Shown here one piece after another: positions 17,539-25,387 of a stretch of 64,000 nt of DNA. A program made the position numbers and the translations under genes. The notes below the pieces were generated by a model that saw nothing but the letters and a program-made list of their open reading frames with translations, was not told where the DNA came from and made no database searches. Source of the DNA: Acetobacter musti (GTDB taxonomy: Bacteria; Pseudomonadota; Alphaproteobacteria; Acetobacterales; Acetobacteraceae); assembly GCF_011516835.1 (NCBI RefSeq), contig NZ_WOTB01000006.1, positions 157,903-221,902 on the forward strand. The letters run 5' to 3'. Position 1 is the first letter of the stretch. Each line of letters opens with the position of its first letter.

Positions 17539-19857
17539 TTGGCGTCCAGTGAGATTGTCGATCCGACCTCAAATACTGACGTCTCCCTCCGCAGGAAATT
17601 CCTGCATGTCGGCGTACCTGTCATCGGCGTGCTGCTTATCCTCGCCACAATCGGCGGTATCGGCTGGCATACCTATCAGACCACCCGCACCGGGGTCCTG
17701 AAACTGACACGTCAGTTGCTTGTCTCGGTACAGCGCTACGTCGTGCAGGATGTCTCCGATTATCTCGGCGGAGCAACAATAGGCGGCGTCTTCGCAAAGG
17801 ACTTCGTCAGCCACGCTCCACCTTCTGTGACGAATAACGCGTTCTATGCATACAGCGCGTCCATGCTCCGTCTCGTGCCGCAGATCCAGTCCTACTATCT
17901 CGGCGATCAGAATGGCGGCTTCATTCTCGTCGAGCGTGATCCGGGCGGAAAAGGCCTCGAATACACCGAACTTCGCACCGGTCCCGCCGGCGGTATTTTC
18001 CATCACGAATTCCATGACGAAGACGGCAAGGTCATCCGGACCGAGGAAAATCCGGCTGACAATTATGACCCGCGCACCCGCCCATGGTTCACCGGAGCTA
18101 TCAACAAGGACAGCCTCGCCTGGTCGGCACCGACAATATACGCCAACACGAAACAGCTGGTGATCACGGCATCCGTCTCCCTGGCGGGAAGTGACAGCGT
18201 AAAGCGCGTTTTCGCCGTCAACGTCTCGCTCAATCTTCTGAGCCAGTTTCTGGATGGCCTGAAGATCAGCGAACATGGAAACGCCATTATTCTTGATGGC
18301 AGCGGGCATATCATCGCCGGTCATAATTTTTCGAAAGTCGTCGAGCGGTCCGGCAACGACCCGTCAAAAATGACTCTCGACCCGAAAACGCAGCCCGCGT
18401 TTCAGATGGTTTATGATCAGTACCGTGTTCGCGGCGCGGGTTCACACCCCTTCAGTCGTAACGGGAAAAACTACATCGGCATGGCGCAGACACTTCCGTC
18501 CACAAACGGATGGGTGCTCCTCATGATCGCTCCCGAGAGCGACTTCGCCAGTTTCGCCCGCCAGAGCGGCCGTGAAAGCCTTCAGTTCTCCATTATCATC
18601 GTCGTACTGGCCGTCCTTCTCGCCGGTCTTCTGGCCCGTCAGAGCCGGCGGACCGAACGCGTGAACCATGCCCTGTCGCGCCAGAAAGCACAGACGGATA
18701 CCGAAGCCGCAGCCCTCCAGCAGGTCGCCGTTTCCCCGGGCCTTATGGACGCGTCTTCCGAGGCGCTGGTTCTCACCGAGGAACTCACGCGCGTCACCGG
18801 CGCAAGGCGGGCTTCCCTGTGGCGCATGCTGCATGACGGCACCGCCCTGATCTGCGACGACAATTTCGACGCCAGAGTTGAAGGGCATTCCGGCGGTTTC
18901 GAACTGTCCCGCAATGAAGTGGAGGATTTCTTCAAACTCGTGGACGCGGGCAGCATTGTCACAGTGGAGGCCGCAGCCGCCGATCCCCGCACAGCGTCCT
19001 TTGAACGCTTCGTAATGCGGGACGCGGGCACACGCTCACTCACAGTCTGCCCGATCCGCGGCACAAACCAGGGTCGGAGCGAGATTGTCGGCGTGATGAC
19101 ACTGGAAGACGCCCGCTTCGCGCCCTATCTCGTCTATTTCCTTGAAATCATCTCAGCCATCGTTGCTGTGCGATACGGAAACAGCGCCGAAATCGTCGAC
19201 AGCGAAAAAGACGCCGCTCCGGATACGAGCGCCGCAAAATCGCTCGCTCCTACCCGTTTTGACGAAACACTCATGCAGGCCCCCAAAGTCGGTGGCGAGG
19301 CCGGAAACGGCCTCTATCCCAGCGTGGCCGTCATGGTGATCGCTTTCTCCGATCCCGTACTGGAAAACGACGACACCGGCGCAAAGCTGCTGCCACTGAT
19401 CGACCGCATCGCATCGGAAGTGCAGGATATCGCCCGGCGCTATAATCTGTTCTCCGTCAAAGTCGCCGGACATCGCCTGATCTGCATGGCCGGATGCACA
19501 AAAGACCCCGACCCGACAGCCGTCTGGCGTCTGGCGGAAGCGGCACTCGCATTGCGTGAAACGTGCATGATGCTGCTCTCCGCCGCCAATATCGAACCGA
19601 TTTTCAGTATCGGAATGGATTTCGGCCCCGCAATGGGTGGCGAACTCGGTGAAGACCCGAAGATTTTCAACCTGTGGGGAGAAACAGTCACGCTGGCGGA
19701 ACTGATGGCGCAGGGTGCGCCGGATGTCGGAACCATCGAAGTCACGGAACGGGTCTATCAGGCTCTGCGAAACCGTTACCTGTTCCGTAGTCGCGGCTCT
19801 TTCTATGCGCCACGCTCAGGCACGGGACGGGTCTACGTACTCGCAACACGCCGGTGA
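17539..19857 (+). CDS. Membrane sensor: dCache, GAF and degenerate class III cyclase domains
   Basis: The 772-residue protein has an N-terminal membrane helix (about 25-45), a periplasmic double-Cache-like domain (about 50-330), a second helix (about 350-370), a GAF-like domain (about 405-560), and a C-terminal class III nucleotide-cyclase homology domain (about 590-770). In the last domain the second metal Asp is His (KVAGHRL), and the WGETVTLAE segment lacks the transition-state Asn and Arg, so catalysis is unlikely. It starts with TTG after GGGGAAGG. Its stop overlaps the MlaE-like start by 4 bp (GTGA), so the two are translationally coupled. It may act as a ligand-sensing scaffold for the transporter; this is inference. 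Confidence 0.75.
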   Translation: MASSEIVDPTSNTDVSLRRKFLHVGVPVIGVLLILATIGGIGWHTYQTTRTGVLKLTRQLLVSVQRYVVQDVSDYLGGATIGGVFAKDFVSHAPPSVTNNAFYAYSASMLRLVPQIQSYYLGDQNGGFILVERDPGGKGLEYTELRTGPAGGIFHHEFHDEDGKVIRTEENPADNYDPRTRPWFTGAINKDSLAWSAPTIYANTKQLVITASVSLAGSDSVKRVFAVNVSLNLLSQFLDGLKISEHGNAIILDGSGHIIAGHNFSKVVERSGNDPSKMTLDPKTQPAFQMVYDQYRVRGAGSHPFSRNGKNYIGMAQTLPSTNGWVLLMIAPESDFASFARQSGRESLQFSIIIVVLAVLLAGLLARQSRRTERVNHALSRQKAQTDTEAAALQQVAVSPGLMDASSEALVLTEELTRVTGARRASLWRMLHDGTALICDDNFDARVEGHSGGFELSRNEVEDFFKLVDAGSIVTVEAAAADPRTASFERFVMRDAGTRSLTVCPIRGTNQGRSEIVGVMTLEDARFAPYLVYFLEIISAIVAVRYGNSAEIVDSEKDAAPDTSAAKSLAPTRFDETLMQAPKVGGEAGNGLYPSVAVMVIAFSDPVLENDDTGAKLLPLIDRIASEVQDIARRYNLFSVKVAGHRLICMAGCTKDPDPTAVWRLAEAALALRETCMMLLSAANIEPIFSIGMDFGPAMGGELGEDPKIFNLWGETVTLAELMAQGAPDVGTIEVTERVYQALRNRYLFRSRGSFYAPRSGTGRVYVLATRR

Positions 19858-20861
19858 CGGACGAACCATCCTCCGGCACCGGACAGAATCCCCACACAGA
19901 TGGCGGGACACAGCCCGGCACGCCGGCAAACTCCCATCCACATGCCGCAGCAGGGCAGGGGACCGCACACGAGCAGACGACGGATCGCCCTGACGACAGC
20001 ACACCGGCAGGCCAGCCCCCCGAAATCTTCCATCCCGATGACGAAGAGCTGCCGCGGAACCCGACCGTCGGTCAGTATATCAGGCGCTTCCTTGCCGCGA
20101 CAGGCGCGCTGGTGCGCCGTCAGGTCTGGTTCCTGCTCATCATGCTGGGCACGATCTGGGGTGTCCTGAACGAAAGCGTGCGCCCGGGAAACTGGCGCCG
20201 GACAGTTCGCTACGAATTCCAGATGACCCTCTCCTCCGTGACCGTCGGTGGTCTTCTCAGCACGCTGGTCACCGGCACGCTCACCGGCGTCGCGGTCGTC
20301 TCCCAGGCGATCTACTGGCTCGGTTTCGCCGGCATGGCTAAAATGACCGGATCGATTCTCGTCTCCGTCATTGTGCGTGAAATCGCACCGGTCCTGGTCG
20401 GCGTGCTGATGCTCGGGCGAAGCGGCATGCTGTCCCTGGCCGAAATCGGCATGCTGACAACTGGCGGCCAGATCCGTTCCCTCCAGGCCGGCGGCCTCGA
20501 CCCGTTTCTGCTCCTCGTTCTGCCGCGCACCCTCGCATTCATGGTGTCAGGCTTCACACTCGGCATCCTCTTCTCAGTCGCGTCCCTCACAACCGGTTAT
20601 GTGATCAGCCGTGCCTCGGGTGCCCTGTCGAGCTCGCTTCTGTCGTATTATTACGATGTGGCGACGGCCATGACCCCTACCGATTACATCCTGATCCCGC
20701 TGAAATTCGTCGTCGTGGGATTTCTCGTCGGCCTCGGCTGCTGCGTCAGCGGTCTGACAGCATCAGGAGAGGACACGCTCGCCACCATGCTCCCGCGCGG
20801 TTTTTCACGCGGGATGCTCATCGTCATGGCGGTGAGCGTACTGTTCAGCCTGAAGCTGTGA
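19854..20861 (+). CDS. MlaE/Ttg2B-like permease of an MCE lipid transporter
   Basis: The 335-residue protein begins with GTG inside the stop of the sensor gene. Residues 1-75 are a charged, disordered Pro/Gly/His-rich extension that MlaE lacks. The rest has about six membrane helices with the family core IVREIAPVLVGVLMLGRSG and AEIGMLTTGGQIRSLQAGG. Compared with classical MlaE (AELGxMxVxEQIDAL), the Glu before QI is replaced by Gly. MlaE-type permeases work with MCE proteins and an MlaF ATPase to move phospholipids across the envelope. The next gene encodes an MlaF-like protein without ATPase motifs. Confidence 0.84.
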   Translation: MTDEPSSGTGQNPHTDGGTQPGTPANSHPHAAAGQGTAHEQTTDRPDDSTPAGQPPEIFHPDDEELPRNPTVGQYIRRFLAATGALVRRQVWFLLIMLGTIWGVLNESVRPGNWRRTVRYEFQMTLSSVTVGGLLSTLVTGTLTGVAVVSQAIYWLGFAGMAKMTGSILVSVIVREIAPVLVGVLMLGRSGMLSLAEIGMLTTGGQIRSLQAGGLDPFLLLVLPRTLAFMVSGFTLGILFSVASLTTGYVISRASGALSSSLLSYYYDVATAMTPTDYILIPLKFVVVGFLVGLGCCVSGLTASGEDTLATMLPRGFSRGMLIVMAVSVLFSLKL

Positions 20862-20872
20862 GGGAGACCGGC

Positions 20873-20938
20873 ATGTCCTCTTCTCCGCCACAGCATCCGG
20901 CCGCTCAGCATCTGACGGGAAAGGAGACACGCCTGTGA
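20873..20938 (+). promoter_or_regulatory. 21-codon leader frame overlapping the MlaF-like start
   Basis: An ATG at 20873 opens a 21-codon frame (MSSSPPQHPAAQHLTGKETRL) that ends with TGA at 20936-20938, overlapping the GTG start at 20935 by GTGA. It lies between the permease and the MlaF-like gene and could couple their translation. AAAGGAG lies inside the frame and also serves the GTG start. It may equally be chance. Confidence 0.3.
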
Positions 20939-21636
20939 GCAGCCGTCTCTCCGGCCCGATGCTGGAACTCGCAAACGCAACCCCCTTTTTTGAGGACAGC
21001 GGCCTTCCGCCGGTCCCGCTGAACCTGCGGCTGATGCCTGGCGAATGCATGATCGTCGAAACACGCGATATGCTGCGCGCAACCATGTTTGCCGATCTGT
21101 GCTCAGGACTTCTGCCGCTGAATAACGGCACCGTCAAAGTCTGCGGCCTGGACTGGGCCACTCTGGACAACAGACGCAGCAATGCCCTGCGCGGCCGGAT
21201 CGGCCGGATCACCCGTCGCGCAAGCTGGACCAGCCTGTTCGGAACTCACGTGGAACTGATGCTCAGAGAACTGCATCATACGACGCGCTCCATCGAGGAA
21301 ATTACCTCTGAAACGCTCCGACTGAGCGAACATTTCGGATTGCCCGGCATCCCCGTGGATGCGGCGCGATATCTTTCCTTTACAGATCAGGCCCGGGCAA
21401 ACTGCGTGCGTGCTTTTCTGGGCTCGCCTGATCTTCTCCTGCTCGAAGACCCTCTGGATGGCGGAATGGTCGACCTGTCGGTCCCGTTTCTGGAGAGTCT
21501 GACCGCCGCGCGTGACCGCGGAGCCGCCGCGCTCTGGTTCGTGCGCGATGCCTCCACATGGCAGCCTTACCGGGAAACGGTCAGCGCCCAGTGGAGGCTT
21601 GCGGATGATGGACTCATAACGGTACGGATGCGCTGA
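20935..21636 (+). CDS. MlaF-like ABC protein without ATPase motifs (pseudo-ATPase)
   Basis: The 233-residue protein aligns along its length with MlaF-type ATP-binding subunits but lacks all nucleotide-handling motifs. At the Walker A position it reads ETRDMLRAT instead of GxxGxGKST, the signature is LSFTD instead of LSGGM/Q, Walker B reads LLLLEDP with Asp and Glu reversed, the Q-loop Gln is absent (ITRRASW) and the H-loop reads VRDA. Overall features such as GECMIV, NNGTVKVCG and FGLPG are kept. It starts with GTG in the leader-frame stop and ends overlapping the MCE gene by one base. It may be a structural subunit replacing MlaF; no ATPase is nearby. Confidence 0.8.
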   Translation: MSSRLSGPMLELANATPFFEDSGLPPVPLNLRLMPGECMIVETRDMLRATMFADLCSGLLPLNNGTVKVCGLDWATLDNRRSNALRGRIGRITRRASWTSLFGTHVELMLRELHHTTRSIEEITSETLRLSEHFGLPGIPVDAARYLSFTDQARANCVRAFLGSPDLLLLEDPLDGGMVDLSVPFLESLTAARDRGAAALWFVRDASTWQPYRETVSAQWRLADDGLITVRMR

Positions 21637-22586
21637 TGTTCCAGATCAGATTAAGGCAGAAAGGCCGCCCCCTTATCCATCTCCGCTATGCGGATGAATG
21701 GGTCGGACTGCTCGTGCTGGTCAGCCTCGGCCTGTTTGTCGCGGCTGTCATCGAAGCCGGCGTGCTGAGTGACTGGCTGAGCCCGCCGGCCCGCCTGCGC
21801 GTCGTGCTCCCGGAATCGGGCGTCGGTGGCCTTACCGTCGGCGGAGACGTCCAGATTCTCGGAGCCCATGCCGGCACCATCCGGGGAATCAAGCTGAACC
21901 CGGGCGGTAAAATGTACGCACAGGTCGATCTCGACCCGCAGGTCGAACCATTCCTGCGGCGCGACAGCAAAGCCGTGATCCGCAAGCAGTTCGTCGTCGC
22001 CGGCGCCAGCTATCTGGATCTGACCCGTGGCTCCGGTGAACCGATGAACTGGGAATACGCCGTCATCGACGCCGTAACCGAACCCAGCCCGACCGACATG
22101 ATCACGCAGACCCTGAAAGATATTCAGGCGCAGGTGATGCCCGCCATCGCAAGCGCCCGGCACATGATGGCCCAGTTCGATGAGACGATCACCGACATGC
22201 ATGCCGGCAAAGGAAGCGTCGGACAGCTGATGACGGATGACAAACTCATCCGCCAGGCCGAAGCGACCATCGTTTCGCTCAACGACGTGATCAATCGCCT
22301 GAAACCACAGGAAGAACAGCTGAAAGCGATCCTGACGAAAACCGACGCCACCATGGCCAACGTAAAATCGGCAACCGGAGATCTGAAAAAAGCCACGCCA
22401 CGGCTTCCGTCCATCACCAGGAGCACCGATGAAGCTCTTGCCGATGTCCCCGCGTTGCTGACACAGGCCCAGACCACGCTCTACACATTGCAGAAACTGA
22501 CCGATCAGTTGCGTGGCCTGTGGCTGCTCGGCGGTCACAAAACCTCGCAGGCTCATCGTCTGCCGGCCCATCGGGTGGCGCCATGA
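21636..22586 (+). CDS. MCE-domain (MlaD-like) lipid-transfer protein
   Basis: The 316-residue protein has a single N-terminal membrane helix (about 24-46, LVLVSLGLFVAAVIEAGVL), an MCE domain (about 52-135) with GVGGLTVGGDVQILGAHAGTI, RKQFVVAGASYLDLTRG and a helical C-terminal part (about 170-300) with heptad-like leucines that in MlaD-type proteins forms the hexameric pore or tunnel. It should sit in the inner membrane facing the periplasm and hold lipid during transfer. Its start overlaps the MlaF-like stop by 1 bp and its end overlaps the lipoprotein start by 4 bp (ATGA). Confidence 0.87.
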   Translation: MFQIRLRQKGRPLIHLRYADEWVGLLVLVSLGLFVAAVIEAGVLSDWLSPPARLRVVLPESGVGGLTVGGDVQILGAHAGTIRGIKLNPGGKMYAQVDLDPQVEPFLRRDSKAVIRKQFVVAGASYLDLTRGSGEPMNWEYAVIDAVTEPSPTDMITQTLKDIQAQVMPAIASARHMMAQFDETITDMHAGKGSVGQLMTDDKLIRQAEATIVSLNDVINRLKPQEEQLKAILTKTDATMANVKSATGDLKKATPRLPSITRSTDEALADVPALLTQAQTTLYTLQKLTDQLRGLWLLGGHKTSQAHRLPAHRVAP

Positions 22587-23602
22587 TGTACAGATATGCG
22601 GCATTCCGCCTTTCCGTCATCCTGATCCCGCTCTGGACAGGCCTGTCCGGATGCGGAGGCGCCACCAGAGACGAAACCGTTCAGGATCAGGACACCGCCT
22701 GGACACAGGCCATGGACGCCGGACGTGAAGCTCTGGCCATCGAGCGCTATTCGGTCGCTGAACGGGAATACCGGGAAGCCGCGCGTCTCGCACTCCGTAG
22801 GGATGATCCGTCAGCCATCGACGATGCCGCCTACAACCTGGCGGTCACACAACTCGCCGCCGGAGAGGCGGCGCAGGCCCTGGTAACAGTGCAGCAGGCC
22901 CGTGAGACGCTGAAAATGCGGGCTGGCCAGAGCGCTTCCGTCCCCGGCGGCATGCCTGGCTCGTCAGCTTCAGTCAGCCCGGCAAAATCACCCGCCACCG
23001 GAACCACGTCAGGCGGAACCACATCAGGTCCCGACGCCGGCGGCCTGGATCTCGTCGCCTCAGCCGCGCTCTACCGTCTTGGCCGGCTCGACGAAGCCGC
23101 CCCGCTCGCCGGCCAGGCATCCCTGTCAGGACAGACCGATATCGCACTGCGGGGCTCGTTCATCGCAGGCCTCATCGCAGCCGGTCGCAATGACAGCATG
23201 ACCCTGAACGCCAGCATCCGGACACTGGCCGCCGTGCGTCCTCCGCAATCGGCCGTGCTGCGCGGCGATCTGGCTGAACTGAAAGCGCTGGCCTCCCTGA
23301 ATACAGATCCGGCTGTCGCCATGTCTCTCGCCGCCAGTTCGGTCGATCTGCGCCGTGAAACAGGAGACTACCGGGCCATGGCACGCGCCCTGTCCGTCGA
23401 GGCGCAGGCAGCGCGGGCAGCCGGGCAGGGGGCAAAAGCCTCGGCGTTGCTGGCCCAGGCCGCACAGAGTCTCGGCGCGCGTGGCGGAGGCGATGGCACC
23501 GACCCTCTGGCGAACCGTTATATGAGCGACGCACAGCTCTCCGTACCCCTGCAGCCTTTCGATATCAAGGATGTCTCACATGATTCGACAACCACCCGCT
23601 GA
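22583..23602 (+). CDS. TPR-like lipoprotein of the MCE cluster
   Basis: The 339-residue protein begins with a lipoprotein signal peptide ending in LSGCGG, so it should be anchored through its Cys (about residue 24). It has TPR-like helical pairs around AGREALAIERYSVAEREYREA and YNLAVTQLAAGEAAQALVTV, a Gly/Ser/Thr/Pro linker at about 113-150, and further Ala-rich helical repeats. No domain of known enzyme function was recognised. It overlaps the MCE gene (ATGA), so it belongs to the operon, probably as a periplasmic partner or a link to the outer membrane. Its relationship to MlaA or PqiC is not visible. Confidence 0.78.
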   Translation: MMYRYAAFRLSVILIPLWTGLSGCGGATRDETVQDQDTAWTQAMDAGREALAIERYSVAEREYREAARLALRRDDPSAIDDAAYNLAVTQLAAGEAAQALVTVQQARETLKMRAGQSASVPGGMPGSSASVSPAKSPATGTTSGGTTSGPDAGGLDLVASAALYRLGRLDEAAPLAGQASLSGQTDIALRGSFIAGLIAAGRNDSMTLNASIRTLAAVRPPQSAVLRGDLAELKALASLNTDPAVAMSLAASSVDLRRETGDYRAMARALSVEAQAARAAGQGAKASALLAQAAQSLGARGGGDGTDPLANRYMSDAQLSVPLQPFDIKDVSHDSTTTR

Positions 23603-23813
23603 CCGGCACGGCGTCGCCCGGCCCGTACCGACCATGAGAGCAGCCGGAAAATGGGCACGATGCGCCCTCCTGCTGACCTCCCTCGCGGGACTGGCCGCCT
23701 GCGCGGATGATATAGGCGGAGGTCATGGCCAGCTTCATCCGAAGCATCACCACGGGCAGAAAGCACCTAAGTGGTTCGTGCCTCCGGCAGTTAAATCAAC
23801 GGACCAGCAATAA
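23580..23813 (+). CDS. Small His-rich lipoprotein
   Basis: The 77-residue frame has a lipobox in LTSLAGLAACADD and a short mature tail rich in His and Gly (GGGHGQLHPKHHHGQKAP). It overlaps the end of the TPR lipoprotein gene by 23 bp and starts 8 nt after AAGGA, hence the choice of the ATG at 23580 over 23571 and 23634. The function is unknown. It is the last gene of the MCE cluster; the next gene is convergent. Confidence 0.6.
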   Translation: MIRQPPADRHGVARPVPTMRAAGKWARCALLLTSLAGLAACADDIGGGHGQLHPKHHHGQKAPKWFVPPAVKSTDQQ

Positions 23814-23860
23814 ATCAGAGGACCGGTAAAGCGACCGCCCGACAGTCATTGGAAGAATGC

Positions 23861-25303
23861 CTACTGGGAAAGGTGCAGACCAATATCGGCGATGATGGAA
23901 CTGAATGTCGTGCTCACCGCCGACTGAATCGCCGGTCCGTCTTCCGCCTCAATGTAATCGTCGCTGCTTGTCGCGCATGTTTCCATGGTGTTCTGCATCG
24001 AATCAGCTCCGGTGCCATTATAAGGCGCGACAAGCGTTTCATATTGCCCGTCCGTATCGGTGACCGGGTAGTAAGGAGCCCATATGGAAAACAGCCTTAC
24101 GCCCGCCGCCTTGAGAGAGGTGCAGCCGGAAGAATAAGCCGTATCGACCATCCGGTTCCACAGATTATCCGTGTAGACGTCCTCCGCTCCGTCCGACAAA
24201 AAGACAACGTAAGTCCGCATGGCCGAGGCCGACGATCCGTCACCAATATTGGTCAGACTGCTCTGCACATTGCCTAAAGCGGTAGTGGTCTTCGTGTACC
24301 CATAGTTTGTGACACTGTAAGGTGGCGTCCAGTTCGTCGCGGCTTCAATATCGATATTTTCAGCGGCGGCGGCGGCAGCACTCATGTCTGTCGTCGGCGC
24401 CAGCATCTGAGTAAAGCCTGTCCCGAACGTATAAATTCCAACCGAAAAATTTGCCCTGCTGTCGGTCGCATATTCGGCGAGCTGACTGATGAACGTCTGA
24501 ACAGCCTCATTCACATAATCAATCTTAAGCTGAATCCCGAGCGTTTTCGCGGTCGCCCGTCTGTCGCACGGAATCGTGGTGGAATGCCTGCCAGACCTGG
24601 TGGAACTGGTTGCAGCCGTGCAACTGGTCGTCGCTTTTGAATAGCCATTCGGATCATGGCAGGCAAAAGCACACTGTATCTGGCTGCTGGACGCCAGCTC
24701 CGAAATCGCGCTGGTCGTCCCGCCGATCCCCATCGAATTCGAAACATCGACAACGAAGATCACCTGAAAATATCTTGACCCTTCCGCCATCGTTGCCGTC
24801 GACGTCACAGATATCGTCGTGCTCGCCGCACTCCGGAACGCCGGGAACAGCGCAGCCTGAGTCAGATTCAGCTTCACGGTCACGGATGCCGAATACGCCG
24901 AAGTCTGGGTAATCGTGACCGATGCTGAAGGAAGAGATGAAAGACCCGCGCCCTGATAATTGCTGAGCACAGCGCTTTCCGCCGCGCTCTGGGCAATGCC
25001 CTGCATACTCCCCGATGTTGAGGAGGAAGAGCCCGTGGACGCCGCCAGATAAGCATTTGTCTGTTTCGTCGCCGCAAGTGCCGCCGCATCCGCCACTGCC
25101 TGCAGAGCAACACGTGTATTGACAATCTGCCCGATATCGACCGCGCCCCCGATCGCGATCAGAAGAGGCACGAAAGCGACTGCGGCAATCGCCAGCACAT
25201 TACCGCCTCGGCTGCCACCGAAACGACCGTCCGCGAAAGTCTTACGAAGGCAATGGCGAAGCCATCTCTCCGGCCGGCGCAGAAGTCGGTACAGAGTATG
25301 CAT
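23861..25303 (-). CDS. TadG-like pilus-assembly protein with VWA domain
   Basis: The 480-residue protein has a TadE/G-type N terminus: basic leader, GGNVLAIAAVAFVPLLIAIGGAVDIGQ membrane helix (about 34-58), then TRVALQAVADAAALAATK, the hallmark of Flp pilus pseudopilin-like TadG proteins. A von Willebrand factor A domain follows (about 175-450) with the MIDAS motif DVSNSMG and VFLSDGAED. TadG helps anchor or assemble Flp/Tad adhesive pili. No other tad genes are seen in the window. The ATG at 25303 is preferred to a TTG at 25306. Confidence 0.83.
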   Translation of the reverse strand: MHTLYRLLRRPERWLRHCLRKTFADGRFGGSRGGNVLAIAAVAFVPLLIAIGGAVDIGQIVNTRVALQAVADAAALAATKQTNAYLAASTGSSSSTSGSMQGIAQSAAESAVLSNYQGAGLSSLPSASVTITQTSAYSASVTVKLNLTQAALFPAFRSAASTTISVTSTATMAEGSRYFQVIFVVDVSNSMGIGGTTSAISELASSSQIQCAFACHDPNGYSKATTSCTAATSSTRSGRHSTTIPCDRRATAKTLGIQLKIDYVNEAVQTFISQLAEYATDSRANFSVGIYTFGTGFTQMLAPTTDMSAAAAAAENIDIEAATNWTPPYSVTNYGYTKTTTALGNVQSSLTNIGDGSSASAMRTYVVFLSDGAEDVYTDNLWNRMVDTAYSSGCTSLKAAGVRLFSIWAPYYPVTDTDGQYETLVAPYNGTGADSMQNTMETCATSSDDYIEAEDGPAIQSAVSTTFSSIIADIGLHLSQ

Positions 25304-25387
25304 CAAAGCGGCAGCTCACATTCTGTCTGCCGCTTAATTAAAGAGCGTTTTTTAAAACCGGGTTAAAGGTTTACCGATCCAGGCATC

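Noticed and set aside
21651..22604. Reverse-strand frame of 317 codons opposite the MCE gene
   Set aside because: The forward strand has the MCE domain, membrane helix and coupled start, while the reverse product shows no recognisable domain.
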